From assembly GCA_965223675.1 (NCBI GenBank), contig OZ245013.1, positions 806,001-870,000 of the forward strand: a stretch of DNA of 64,000 nt, read 5' to 3'. Each line of letters opens with the position of its first letter. The stretch's first letter is position 1. The notes under the pieces were generated by a model, which was not told where the DNA came from, did not search any database, and saw nothing but the letters and a program-made list of their open reading frames with translations. The DNA is from JAGQKC01 sp965223675 (GTDB lineage: Bacteria > Nitrospirota > Nitrospiria > Nitrospirales > UBA8639). The position numbers were made by a program, and so were the translations under genes. Below are positions 1 to 7,897 of this stretch, one piece after another.

Positions 1-229
1 CATTATCCACTAGATAGCTAACAGCGGATAATGCGCCAGCACTGACAGCCAAAATGTGTTTGGGGCAAGGCCAAATCTTTGAGACTTCATGAAGAAACCC
101 ACCCTGCCACAAACAGCGAGTTCCTCCCCCGCTAAACGCTAACACGTCGAACATACGATTCTCGAGTCATCTCATCCACAGGATACGTAGAACCGGCCCA
201 AAGAACAAGAAAAAACCAGTCGTTGGGTA

Positions 230-679
230 TTACGCAGTCTTCTTTATACGTTGCTTTTTTTGCTTTTCAAAATCTTCACCCAAGCTTTGAGCCTCGTCTT
301 TCGAGATCACATCTTTCGCCTCATCAAAGATGTCTGCCTCTTCCTCTTTGATGTGGTGTTCTACACTTTTCTTAAGGTCCAAAAGTTGAGAAAGCCACTC
401 ATCGCAGCCTTTTTCCATTTTATGCAATTCTTTTAACTTTTTTTCTGCCTTTTCATGCTCCTCCTTGGCATGGTTTAAATCTTCAATGGCAACATTCTGT
501 TTTCTCAAAGCGGTGTAAAAGACCTTTTCTTCTGCTTTACTGTGTGCTTCAAGAGCACACTTAAGCTTCTGGAACAACGTTTGGCGTGTTTTTAGGGCTC
601 GATTCGTCGTGCCTTTAAGCTTGGCGAATAATGTTTTCGCTTCTTGATGATCTTCTTTGAGTGCCTGATAAATATTCAT
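230..679 (-). CDS. Hemerythrin HHE-domain protein
   Basis: 149-residue, all-helical, highly charged soluble protein of the hemerythrin HHE cation-binding family. Visible ligand-type residues are the DHQEAK start (about residue 10), AHSKAEEKVF (about 45-54), HAKEEHEKAEKK (about 69) and HHIKEEEADIF (about 112-122). The family binds a di-iron site and is linked to O2, NO or peroxide sensing, or to iron storage. It is a paralogue of the 11557-12009 gene, with the same MxIYQAL start and layout. No signal peptide, so cytoplasmic. The start ATG follows a purine-rich AAGGGAAAAG. No TRGACA box was found in its short upstream gap. The family call is firm; the exact role is not known. Confidence 0.9.
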   Translation of the reverse strand: MNIYQALKEDHQEAKTLFAKLKGTTNRALKTRQTLFQKLKCALEAHSKAEEKVFYTALRKQNVAIEDLNHAKEEHEKAEKKLKELHKMEKGCDEWLSQLLDLKKSVEHHIKEEEADIFDEAKDVISKDEAQSLGEDFEKQKKQRIKKTA

Positions 680-770
680 ATCTTTTCCCTTTTATACTCT
701 AAATGTCAAAAATAAATAATGAGTTCTTCGTTGGTCATGGTAATAGCTATAGTTAAATCCGTCTCCACTA

Positions 771-989
771 TTACGAGTTGTGACGCGTGCCCTGCGTGAT
801 CGCACCAAGCTCCATCACTATCCCCTCCGTATTTTTCTGTCGGTGTTCTTGTTTTTCGGTTGTTTGACAAAGTGATTGGCAAGAGAGAAATGTTCCATCT
901 TTGTGTTTCAGCATCATAGGTTTGAGCCGCGTTCTCATTCTATGGAATTCATTGAAACTGTCTGTCAACGCTGGATAACCGGTGTCCAT
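771..989 (-). CDS. Small hypothetical protein (72 aa)
   Basis: I do not recognise this protein. A longer reading to 1058 is possible, but the ATG at 989 sits after a strong ribosome-binding site (GAAGGAGGAGATTACT), so it is the likely start. The product is basic and hydrophilic, with two Cys (SCQSLCQ), and has no signal peptide or membrane segment. A TRGACA box with a TACAAT -10-like hexamer lies upstream at 1154-1218, which supports transcription on this strand. An opposite-strand reading frame overlaps at 876-1160 but has no comparable initiation signal. Confidence 0.5.
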   Translation of the reverse strand: MDTGYPALTDSFNEFHRMRTRLKPMMLKHKDGTFLSCQSLCQTTEKQEHRQKNTEGIVMELGAITQGTRHNS

Positions 990-1182
990 AGTAATCTCCT
1001 CCTTCTCATTAGGATGACAAGAATAAAAGTCTTGAATTCCACGATGTCGCATTCCCATTCTTCAAAAACGTTTTATTTTGATCTTCTCTTGGATGGTTGG
1101 CTCTCTCTGGCGAAACTGACGACCATCACGACAAAGAAAAAGAATCGAATTACATTGTAGAATTGAATTGTTCCGAAACAAA

Positions 1183-1218
1183 TGGATAAATCAAGAGAAG
1201 AGTTTTCAGTAATGTCCA
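1183..1218 (-). promoter_or_regulatory. TRGACA box A (regulatory inverted repeat)
   Basis: TGGATA-N24-TGTCCA, one mismatch to the window-wide consensus TRGACA-N24-TGTCYA. On the minus strand a TACAAT hexamer (1154-1159) begins 29 bases after the gene-proximal half-site. The downstream minus-strand gene is 771-989, with a leader of roughly 150 bases. The rest of the 990-1283 gap shows nothing else I can name. Confidence 0.6.
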
Positions 1219-1283
1219 AAAAAGAAATGGATTGAACAGCAGCCTATCCTTTGAGACTAGTCAGCTCGCAACGTGAATGGTTG

Positions 1284-1526
1284 TCATGAGGAGTACTTAT
1301 TTTCTAGATACGCGATGATTTTCACATCATCGCCTGCGATCGTGATATCTTGATCAGAGTCAATGAGAGTCGGGACTTCATTTTGACCAGTAAGCCTTGA
1401 TAGGTGTGTTCGCATCTTTTTATCTTCTGCCACGTTCCGAATAATATAATCAATGCGCAAGTTCGATAATGTTTTTCTTACTTTTTGACTATATGGACAC
1501 TCCTCGAATTGATATAGGTCCAGCAT
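1284..1526 (-). CDS. Glutaredoxin-family thiol-disulfide protein
   Basis: 80-residue single-domain thioredoxin fold of the glutaredoxin type. The active-site motif CPYS is at about residues 10-13, with the cis-proline loop EVPTL at about 51-55 and a C-terminal helix DDVKIIAYLENKY. The order matches glutaredoxins and the N-terminal domain of glutathione transferases. Likely a cytoplasmic thiol oxidoreductase reducing mixed disulfides. The start is well set by GGAAGGAGGATACT before the ATG. Its neighbours are other redox or stress genes; no box lies directly upstream, where only about 210 bases separate it from the 1738-2115 gene. Confidence 0.85.
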   Translation of the reverse strand: MLDLYQFEECPYSQKVRKTLSNLRIDYIIRNVAEDKKMRTHLSRLTGQNEVPTLIDSDQDITIAGDDVKIIAYLENKYSS

Positions 1527-1737
1527 AGTATCCTCCTTCCTTATCTAATAATGTGGCGTATGAACTCTATCTTGTCCGAATACGATGACATCGCTCAGGG
1601 TAATGGAGGAGTAGTGTGGCAACACAAAAGTTGATAGTCGTCGTGATGATCCCCGTCTTGTTTGTTCAAACCTTCCAGGCACAACTATACAAAAACAAGC
1701 GATGCGGCCGAGTTCTGACGATGAAGGGTTGCCCAAC

Positions 1738-2115
1738 TTATGTGAGTGGGAATGCCATAGTGCTTAACAATGCATTTTCAGCTTGCCGAGAATCTAAGCG
1801 GGTATGTTGTACGACAATGGGGGTATCCGATTCAATGAGACTTGCAAAATCAGTGTCGAGAGGAATAGGCTCTGGATCGACAAGATCATTAAATCGGACA
1901 TGTTTGGTGCGCCGAGCTGGCACATTGATATGAAAAGGGCCACTGGGTTCACGGTCAGTAAAAAAAATAGTGATTTCGATGTGAGCATCTTGATCTGTCA
2001 CATTAAGAAAGCAGACTGTCTCATGACTTGTGAACTGTGGTTCTGGACCATGACTCCAGCCAGGAATGTACCCTTCAGCAATCGCCCATCTTTTCTCTCC
2101 ATATCGCTTGTTCAT
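1738..2115 (-). CDS. Sensory rhodopsin transducer family (ASRT-like) protein
   Basis: 125 residues that closely resemble the Anabaena sensory rhodopsin transducer family (PF07100). Recalled family signatures seen here are EGYIPGWSHGPEPQFTSHE (about 14-32), NVTDQDAHIEITIFF (about 38-52), VPARRTKHVRFNDL (about 65-78) and PIVVQHTRLDSRQAE (about 99-113). ASRT is a soluble beta-sheet tetramer that couples sensory rhodopsin to downstream events, and homologues occur in many bacteria without rhodopsins. No rhodopsin gene is in this window, so a light role is not implied. The ribosome-binding site is weak. The family call is strong; the function here is unknown. Confidence 0.85.
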   Translation of the reverse strand: MNKRYGEKRWAIAEGYIPGWSHGPEPQFTSHETVCFLNVTDQDAHIEITIFFTDREPSGPFHINVPARRTKHVRFNDLVDPEPIPLDTDFASLIESDTPIVVQHTRLDSRQAENALLSTMAFPLT

Positions 2116-2160
2116 CGTAAGATCTAGGTTTTCTACTTCTTCTTCAAGTATGTCGAATCA

Positions 2161-2388
2161 TCAACGTTGTGGCTTCGCACTCGGTGGACGAGAAGCAGAA
2201 CCTTTGGCCCGAGCTGGCTCACCTTTCATAAACCTATTGCAGCCACTGTTTCCGGAAACTAATAATAGATAAGACTGCAATTCTTCATCGATGCACAATC
2301 CCATGGTTGCATCTTCAATAGACGCTTCAGGCTCGATCTGCCACCATTGACAGCGTTTGCAAAGGTCCCATTGTTTGTTGATTGACAT
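2161..2388 (-). CDS. Small four-cysteine protein, possible HiPIP-like cluster binder
   Basis: 75 residues with the pattern LCKRCQWWQIEPEA near the N-terminus, GLCIDEELQ about 15 residues later, then a short strand and SGCNRF. This C-x2-C...C...C-N-R-F arrangement resembles the small beta/gamma-type subunits of benzylsuccinate synthase, which bind an Fe-S cluster in a HiPIP-like fold. I infer metal or Fe-S binding; no glycyl-radical enzyme is nearby. The C-terminal tail is basic and low-complexity (KGEPARAKGSASRPPSAKPQR). AGGATATTTC precedes the ATG. It lies directly upstream of the ASRT-like gene on the same strand, 45 bases apart, so the two may be co-transcribed. Confidence 0.6.
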   Translation of the reverse strand: MSINKQWDLCKRCQWWQIEPEASIEDATMGLCIDEELQSYLLLVSGNSGCNRFMKGEPARAKGSASRPPSAKPQR

Positions 2389-2548
2389 GAAATATCCTAA
2401 CTCTTTTTGGTTTGCTCAGAATTACAAAACATCCAGACCTGTCGCATATGGATAAAGTACGAATAGAGACAGTGATCGCAATGGACCGCTCTTTGTCGCC
2501 TCATCCTCTCAAACTAAAAGGCCTGTGACAGCCATTTCTAGCACCTGT

Positions 2549-2629
2549 CTAAAACGCAATAATCCCGAAAACCCACAAGACCAACACAATACTCAGTGGC
2601 ACGCCAAGCAACCATAATAGTAACGGCAT
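2549..2629 (-). CDS. 26-residue single-span membrane peptide
   Basis: ATG at 2629 is preceded by an excellent ribosome-binding site (AAGGAGGACGTT). The 26 codons ending at TAG encode an almost wholly hydrophobic peptide beginning MPLLLWLLGVPLSIV and ending GIIAF, enough for one membrane span. It lies between the 4-Cys gene and the PRC-barrel gene, all on the minus strand, so it probably shares their transcript. Small hydrophobic stress-induced proteins are common in such clusters. I cannot name a family. The initiation signal is the main support. Confidence 0.6.
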   Translation of the reverse strand: MPLLLWLLGVPLSIVLVLWVFGIIAF

Positions 2630-2677
2630 AACGTCCTCCTTGATTGATTGTTGAACGCTCTAACGATGCACGACCCA

Positions 2678-3040
2678 TTATTGCCAGTAAGGCTTATATC
2701 CATAATACTCGTGAATTGTGGTACCCCAGGTATGGTCAGCCATATCTGGCCAGTTGTCTTTATCAAAACCAGGAGCTTGCTCTAACTTATCCTTGGGGAC
2801 ATCAAGATAGAATACCTTTTCAACCTGAGAGATACTAAATGCTTGCCAAGGAATCGCAAACAATTTGTCGCCTATACCTAAAAGGCCACCGAAAGAAAGC
2901 ACCACATATCCAATTCGCCCAGATGATAAATCGATCATGAGATCTTTGATCTCTCCAAGGTTTTCTCCTTCTAAATTTTGAACTGCCGATCCGACGATAG
3001 AATCAGAAGATAGCATCTTTCGTAACTGTTGTGTCGTCAT
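2678..3040 (-). CDS. PRC-barrel domain protein
   Basis: 120 residues from the ATG at 3040, preceded by GGGGGCACTC; an in-frame ATG at 3055 has no ribosome-binding site. One PRC-barrel fills about residues 10-85: GSAVQNLEGENLGEIKDLMI, then SSGRIGYVVLSFGG and FAIPWQAFSI. A C-terminal WGTTIHEYYGYKPYW tail resembles the tails of the larger PRC proteins in this window. PRC-barrels are small beta-barrels used for RNA or protein binding and found in photosynthetic reaction centre H subunits and stress proteins. No signal peptide. TRGACA box B lies 134 bases upstream. Confidence 0.85.
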   Translation of the reverse strand: MTTQQLRKMLSSDSIVGSAVQNLEGENLGEIKDLMIDLSSGRIGYVVLSFGGLLGIGDKLFAIPWQAFSISQVEKVFYLDVPKDKLEQAPGFDKDNWPDMADHTWGTTIHEYYGYKPYWQ

Positions 3041-3154
3041 GAGTGCCCCCAACATTAAGGATGAATAAAACTCTTTCTAGGGTAATGAACGATTTTATTT
3101 TCAAGACAACGAACAATATATAAATATATAGTTGTTACGTATAAAAACTATCAG

Positions 3155-3174
3155 GTGGAGAAAATTTTCTCCAC
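3155..3174. repeat. Perfect 20-bp palindrome next to TRGACA box B
   Basis: GTGGAGAAAATTTTCTCCAC is perfectly self-complementary with no loop. It abuts the box half-site at 3174 and fills the space between that half-site and the proposed -10 of the PRC-barrel gene. This is the position expected of an operator for a second regulator, or of a very short hairpin. Confidence 0.6.
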
Positions 3175-3209
3175 GGACAATTTACATGTCACGGATATTG
3201 AAATGTCTA
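3174..3209 (-). promoter_or_regulatory. TRGACA box B
   Basis: CGGACA-N24-TGTCTA, one mismatch. On the minus strand TGA-TAGTTT (hexamer 3145-3150) forms an extended -10-like element at the standard offset. The target is the PRC-barrel gene starting at 3040. The 3041-3486 gap otherwise holds the palindrome at 3155-3174 and the hairpin at 3311-3352. Confidence 0.7.
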
Positions 3210-3310
3210 ATCGAACCCGAGTGACACATAACCCACCCGGTTGCCCATCAAGAACACAGTTCATAGATTTTCATACTCTGTTCTCTGAACGTGTAAATTT
3301 AGTTGGCAGG

Positions 3311-3352
3311 TCTACCTCCTCTCAGCTTTTCAGCTTTATGAGAGAAGGTAGA
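3311..3352. repeat. Intergenic hairpin (14-bp stem, one mismatch)
   Basis: Arms at 3311-3324 (TCTACCTCCTCTCA) and 3339-3352 (TGAGAGAAGGTAGA) pair with a single mismatch around a 14-base loop. It lies beyond the stop of the minus-strand BON gene, so it could terminate or protect that transcript. No T-tract follows on either strand, so a simple intrinsic terminator is not well supported. Confidence 0.5.
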
Positions 3353-3486
3353 GGTTAAGGTAGGCTTATTGGGGAGGGGACAAGTGGCAGAATCGGAAGG
3401 AGAAGTGTTGAGATTCTAGAATGCAAGTTGATGTATGAGCCATGAAAATTGTTTTCCCATACGAGGCGCCATAAGTTCATAGAAGA

Positions 3487-4227
3487 TTAATTGCGAAGGC
3501 GTAATTTATTGACGACTCGTCTTGCTCCGATGTCATAGGTATCTTCAACTGCATCTGCCATCGCTGTTCGATCATCAACGGTTCCTCTCAACGTCGCCAC
3601 TCCATTTCGGACATCAACCGAAATGCCTTCTTCTAATTCGTCATAAATTTCTGCTTCCAGCCGGCTATCGCTGTATTCACTCCAAGGTCGCTCATCATAA
3701 CGATTGACTCGAAGTTTGTTGACTACGCGACGTGCTCCACCCTCGTACGCATTTTCCACGGCTGCAACCATGGCGCTCCGATCTTCGACCGTACCCGTTA
3801 AAGTGGCCACTCCACGACGGACTTTCACGTGCACTCTTTCCTCGTCGACAAAAGGGCTGAACGCAAGTTCGTCACGAATGTCTTGTCTCAGTTCTCGGTC
3901 TAATTGTCTCATTTCCTCTTGGTATAGTCTCGTGGTCCCTGCGTAAATTCCATCTTGAGAATGAGTTTTTTTGTGTCGCCGGTCCTTTTTTTGATTCACC
4001 GTGTCAAGATCACCATATTGATCCGTATAGTAATCCCGTTCATTGTTATAGCGGCGATTGTGCTGGTCACTAGTGAGTGTGGAAGAGCCGTGTGTATCGT
4101 ATGTCCCGTACGGATAGGAATCAGAAGAGTGAGAAGAAGCACTCTGAGCCACTATGGGATAACCGAATGCTAATGCACTGACAGTCACCGCGATGGGGAG
4201 AGATCGTTTAAATAGAGAACGTATCAT
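3487..4227 (-). CDS. Exported protein with two BON domains
   Basis: 246 residues from the ATG at 4227, which follows AGGAGGGTTTATT; an in-frame start at 4284 is less likely. An N-terminal signal peptide (KRSLPIAVTVSALAFGYPIV, then AQSA) is followed by a Ser/Tyr/Asp-rich linker. Two BON domains follow at about 115-175 and 185-245, each ending in GARRVVNKLR and containing GVATLxGTVxDR. BON domains occur in OsmY-type periplasmic proteins and bind phospholipid or other envelope partners under osmotic stress. The near-identical domain ends suggest internal duplication. TRGACA box C lies 114 bases upstream. Confidence 0.9.
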   Translation of the reverse strand: MIRSLFKRSLPIAVTVSALAFGYPIVAQSASSHSSDSYPYGTYDTHGSSTLTSDQHNRRYNNERDYYTDQYGDLDTVNQKKDRRHKKTHSQDGIYAGTTRLYQEEMRQLDRELRQDIRDELAFSPFVDEERVHVKVRRGVATLTGTVEDRSAMVAAVENAYEGGARRVVNKLRVNRYDERPWSEYSDSRLEAEIYDELEEGISVDVRNGVATLRGTVDDRTAMADAVEDTYDIGARRVVNKLRLRN

Positions 4228-4340
4228 AATAAACCCTCCTGGATTTGTTGGTAGTGAGGTTGTTGAGAAATGCAAATCGTCCATTCGTTTACATCAGTCC
4301 TCTCATGGTTTTTAATAGCAAAGCCCAAGGGAGAGAGAAA

Positions 4341-4376
4341 TGGACAAATTCGATAAATCCAAACCTATATTGTCGA
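4341..4376 (-). promoter_or_regulatory. TRGACA box C
   Basis: TGGACA-N24-TGTCGA, one mismatch. The minus strand shows an extended -10, TGC-TATTAA (hexamer 4312-4317), 29 bases from the half-site. It serves the double-BON gene. In the 4228-4773 gap it is paired with box D, which faces the opposite gene. Confidence 0.75.
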
Positions 4377-4585
4377 CTGGACATATTGCGTAGGTAGAAG
4401 GAATACCGCTCCTCATTTCTGCATTCGTAAAGCCATGTCCTTAGTCCTGAATCTAATGATAAAAAAACAATAAATAATCGTGAACTTACATTTGTCTTGC
4501 CATTAACTCATTCGCACCATTACGCATAGAGTTGGATACATGTAGCGTCTTCAACGATCGCAGGATCTCTTTCGTGAATCATGGT

Positions 4586-4621
4586 AAGACATTTTCAAGC
4601 TCATCAAGAGTGATTTGTCCA
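4586..4621 (+). promoter_or_regulatory. TRGACA box D
   Basis: AAGACA-N24-TGTCCA, one mismatch. An extended -10-like TGC-TAGGAT follows (hexamer 4646-4651). The target is the plus-strand gene at 4774, with a leader of about 115 bases. Confidence 0.7.
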
Positions 4622-4773
4622 TCGTGCATCAAGCAAGTGGGCTGCTAGGATTTTGAACAATCAAAAAAGCGGGAACAGAGACAATGGACTCTTCGATAGA
4701 TCTGCTCTTGGTGAAGAGTCATTCGTCTCTGACTTCTGTCATTTTCAACCAATTGTTCACAAGGAGGTTTCCA

Positions 4774-5913
4774 ATGCCAGCTCTACGGAAGGCTGCTACT
4801 TGTCTTGGAGTCACGATGCTGTCGTTACCATTCTTGGTTCACTCGTCGTTTGCGAGTCCGCGAAATTATGACGAAGGAAGATGGTCTCAGAGTGGAGAAG
4901 TCATGAAAGGAAAGATTATCAACATTGAAGGAGAAGAACTTACGTTGCGTACGTCAGATGGAGAACGTATCCGGTTCCAAATTTCAGAAGACACAAACAT
5001 GATGTGTCGATCAAAAAATCAATCTTCATCTTCCTCGTCGAATTCCACATCGGAGTCAGGTTCCTCAAGCAGCATGTCCCAAGGTCATAGCTCTCAACAG
5101 GGATCGAGCTCACATTCAGGAGTGTCGCAAGGCCAGCAATCTCAACGCGCTGGATACCGGTTTGGTGACTGTAATTTTCAGACAGGTGACCGCATCAAGG
5201 TTCGTCTGGATCAAACAGGCAATGCGAAATTTGTCCGCTACGTACGATCGAAGAACGACAATCGATCTGGGGTTAGATCTCGATCAGTTGATTTAGATTT
5301 TCCATCAGAGTACTCCATCTTGCCGGCCGGCGCGTTGGGAAATCTTAATTCTGAGAATCGTGAAAAATCATTTTCGGTCAAATCAAAACAGGGTAAAGAG
5401 CTAGGAAATATCATTAAGGTGGTAAACAATTCAGAAGGCGATCCCGCCTATGCCATTATTCGAAAAAAGAATCGCCAAATGATCTCTGTCCCATGGGATG
5501 CCTTGGAAACCTCCTCCGATGGGAAAACGGCGACACTTGACGTCACAGATGATCAATTTTCTCACCTGCCCCTGATTCATGAGGGAGAAAGCACTGTGGC
5601 GAATGTTCGAAAAAACTGGGATTTAGAAGATGACGGCGAACCTTCCTTGCGTGAACGCTTCTATGGTGGGCCGGACAGATATGTTGACAGTGATCGTGAC
5701 CGAAAACGAACGCGATTCAACCGTCGTCATTCCGATCGAGATGATGACCGATTTTCGCGTAGCGATCAACGCCGACTTTCACAACGTGATCGAGATCGGT
5801 ATATGGATGACGAGCGAAGTGCACGACGAAGCGGCCGGCGAGCCTATTCCTCTCAAAGCCGTGAGCGGGACCAGATAGATGACTATGACTATCGTCCGTC
5901 CCGCTACCGATAA
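4774..5913 (+). CDS. Exported PRC-barrel-like protein with Ser-rich and Arg/Asp-rich regions
   Basis: 379 residues from the ATG at 4774, which follows AAGGAGGTTTCCA; earlier in-frame starts lack such a site. Order: signal peptide (about 1-29, cleaving after SSFAS); a small beta domain of the form VMKGKIINIEGEELTLRTSDG; a long Ser/Gln low-complexity stretch; a continuation with GDRIKVRLDQTGNAKFVRY; a PRC-barrel-like segment (SKQGKELGNIIKVVNN, then MISVPWDAL); and a C-terminal tail very rich in Arg and Asp. Likely a periplasmic or envelope stress protein; the charged tail could bind polyanions or surfaces. An intrinsic terminator follows. Confidence 0.75.
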   Translation: MPALRKAATCLGVTMLSLPFLVHSSFASPRNYDEGRWSQSGEVMKGKIINIEGEELTLRTSDGERIRFQISEDTNMMCRSKNQSSSSSSNSTSESGSSSSMSQGHSSQQGSSSHSGVSQGQQSQRAGYRFGDCNFQTGDRIKVRLDQTGNAKFVRYVRSKNDNRSGVRSRSVDLDFPSEYSILPAGALGNLNSENREKSFSVKSKQGKELGNIIKVVNNSEGDPAYAIIRKKNRQMISVPWDALETSSDGKTATLDVTDDQFSHLPLIHEGESTVANVRKNWDLEDDGEPSLRERFYGGPDRYVDSDRDRKRTRFNRRHSDRDDDRFSRSDQRRLSQRDRDRYMDDERSARRSGRRAYSSQSRERDQIDDYDYRPSRYR

Positions 5914-5957
5914 AACCGATTGCGTATTCGGATGATAACGCAGGGGATTCATTTCAT

Positions 5958-5990
5958 CGGGGCGGTTCTGCCGCCCCGACTACTTTTTGA
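5958..5990 (+). terminator. Intrinsic terminator
   Basis: The 8-bp GC stem CGGGGCGG/CCGCCCCG (5958-5965 and 5971-5978) has a 5-base loop and is followed by ACTAC and a run of five T. It ends the 4774-5913 transcript and makes translation of the next gene from the in-frame TTG at 5987 unlikely. Confidence 0.85.
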
Positions 5991-6148
5991 CCGTGTCCTT
6001 ACATCTTCGAAGATTCTTTGCTCTCGACTTGAATTCATATGTGTTTCGTTCGCGGCTTCATAGGAGTTGTCTCTTTGCACTGAATCCCAATCCTGACGAA
6101 CTTGATGAAGAGAAAGCATCAGGAGACGCGAGAGAGGTTGCTAGTTTT

Positions 6149-7897
6149 ATGTTTTCATACTCACAACATAAGAACCCACGAATCCGCAGTCAAATCATTT
6201 TACTTATGATCTGTTGTTTTGGTTTTGTAAGTGCGTCTCTGTTCGCTGTCGAACTATCGTTTGGAGCCGAAATGCCCTCCTATTCAGAACGTATCAAGCA
6301 ACATCTGAAAACTCTAAAAAGTCCTCATGCCGACGCCATCTCTAGTTTCTACTCGGACAGAGCCCATGCGCCAATTTGGGTAGAAAATCATCACATCAAT
6401 GAACGCGGGAGGGAGTTACTGCACGAATTATCTCATGCTATTGAACATGGATTAGACCCACACGATTATGAAGGCGATAAACTTCATTGGATGAACCGAA
6501 CTGTTGAGCTATTCCCGGAAGACGATCATGTCGCTCGGACCAAGGTGTTGGAGAAACTCGAGATTGCCTTAACGAAAAATTTTTTCAGGTTTGTCGATCA
6601 TTTGACAGGGGGTCGCGTTAACCCGAACAGAATCAACGGAAAATGGTTTTTACGCGACGAACGTCCAAAACTCGTGATGATTTTGTCTAAAGCACTAGAA
6701 CATGGCTTGGCCACCACACTACAGTCCATCGCCGATGGACATGATGGTTATACCCATCTGCTCGAAGCCTTGAAAATGTATCGAACCGTTCAAGAACGTC
6801 ATGATGGCTGGGGAACGATAGAGAATGGTCCTCTATTAGGCCAGGGATCGAAAGGGAGCCGAGTGAAAACACTTCGAAAGCGTTTGTTTGCGACCAAAGA
6901 CTTTGGAGGTTCGCCTGATGATGGTCAGTATGACGAGGAAGTAACAGAGGCTGTTCGCCGGTTTCAGCAACGTCATGGGCTATCAATTGATGGTTTGGTT
7001 GGCCCTCAAACCCTGATGGCGTTAAATGTTCCGATTGAAGAACGAATTAAAAAAATTTTACTGAATCTGGAGAGGAGACGCTGGATGCCTCGCGATCTTG
7101 GCTCTGACCACGTATTTGTGAACATCCCCGACTTTACGCTCACGACGTATTTAAATGGCGAGAAACGCATGAAAATGCGAATCATTGTTGGAAAGCCAAT
7201 GAGTCAGACACCTATCTTTAGTGACAGCATTGAGTATGTGGTGTTCAATCCTTATTGGTATGTTCCGCGAAGCATTGCCACAGAAGAAATCTACCCGAAA
7301 TTTCTCGAAGATCCGATGTATTTAGTTTCAAAGAATTATGAGATTGTTGATTTGGATGAACAGATTCTGGAAATGGATCTACTCACAGAAGAGAATCTTA
7401 AAGAAGGCAAGGTCCGAATTCGGCAAAGGCCTGGGCCTACCAATGCTCTTGGTCTGGTGAAGTTCATGTTTCCCAATGATCACGCCGTGTATTTACATGA
7501 TACGCCGGCCGACTATCTCTTCGAGGAGTCAGAACGAGATTTTAGTCACGGCTGTATTCGCATTGAAGACCCACGCGCATTTGCAAAACTATTACTACAA
7601 GATTCACTGACGGCTGATCAGATGAATGAGATCCTCAACACTTCTCAGCGTGAGATTGTGGACATGCCTCGAGCCATTCCCGTTTATATCGTCTATTTTA
7701 CGACGTGGGTCGATGAGAATGGAGGGGTAAACTTTCGAGAGGATGTCTATGATCATGACACTCGCCTGTGGGAGGCCTTAAAGCCCGTCCTCTCGAATAC
7801 CGTCACTCTCCCGACAAACGGGGGCCAGTGGATCTTTGGTTTGACTTACGAATCCGAGATTCGATCTTTGCCCCTTCGCATGGTCAAAGAGAAATGA
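6149..7897 (+). CDS. L,D-transpeptidase, YcbB/LdtD type
   Basis: 582 residues from the ATG at 6149; an upstream TTG reading overlaps a terminator. Order: signal peptide or anchor (about 14-39), LdtD-type scaffold region (about 45-220), peptidoglycan-binding domain 1 (about 230-292, VKTLRKRLFA to DGLVGPQTLMALNV), then the YkuD catalytic domain with the motif SHGCIRI (catalytic Cys about 469) preceded by YLHDTP. The enzyme forms 3-3 (mDAP-mDAP) cross-links in periplasmic peptidoglycan and is favoured under envelope stress. The stop overlaps the next gene by ATGA, so translation is coupled. E. coli has the same ycbB-ycbK gene pair. Confidence 0.93.
   Translation: MFSYSQHKNPRIRSQIILLMICCFGFVSASLFAVELSFGAEMPSYSERIKQHLKTLKSPHADAISSFYSDRAHAPIWVENHHINERGRELLHELSHAIEHGLDPHDYEGDKLHWMNRTVELFPEDDHVARTKVLEKLEIALTKNFFRFVDHLTGGRVNPNRINGKWFLRDERPKLVMILSKALEHGLATTLQSIADGHDGYTHLLEALKMYRTVQERHDGWGTIENGPLLGQGSKGSRVKTLRKRLFATKDFGGSPDDGQYDEEVTEAVRRFQQRHGLSIDGLVGPQTLMALNVPIEERIKKILLNLERRRWMPRDLGSDHVFVNIPDFTLTTYLNGEKRMKMRIIVGKPMSQTPIFSDSIEYVVFNPYWYVPRSIATEEIYPKFLEDPMYLVSKNYEIVDLDEQILEMDLLTEENLKEGKVRIRQRPGPTNALGLVKFMFPNDHAVYLHDTPADYLFEESERDFSHGCIRIEDPRAFAKLLLQDSLTADQMNEILNTSQREIVDMPRAIPVYIVYFTTWVDENGGVNFREDVYDHDTRLWEALKPVLSNTVTLPTNGGQWIFGLTYESEIRSLPLRMVKEK

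Noticed and set aside
876..1160. Plus-strand 94-codon frame
   Set aside because: Opposite to the 771-989 gene, no ribosome-binding site and no recognisable protein features.
1616..2127. Plus-strand frames across the ASRT-like gene
   Set aside because: Shadows of a strongly conserved minus-strand protein.
3155..3358. Plus-strand 67-codon frame
   Set aside because: It begins inside the palindrome beside box B and has no initiation signal; protein content is unremarkable.
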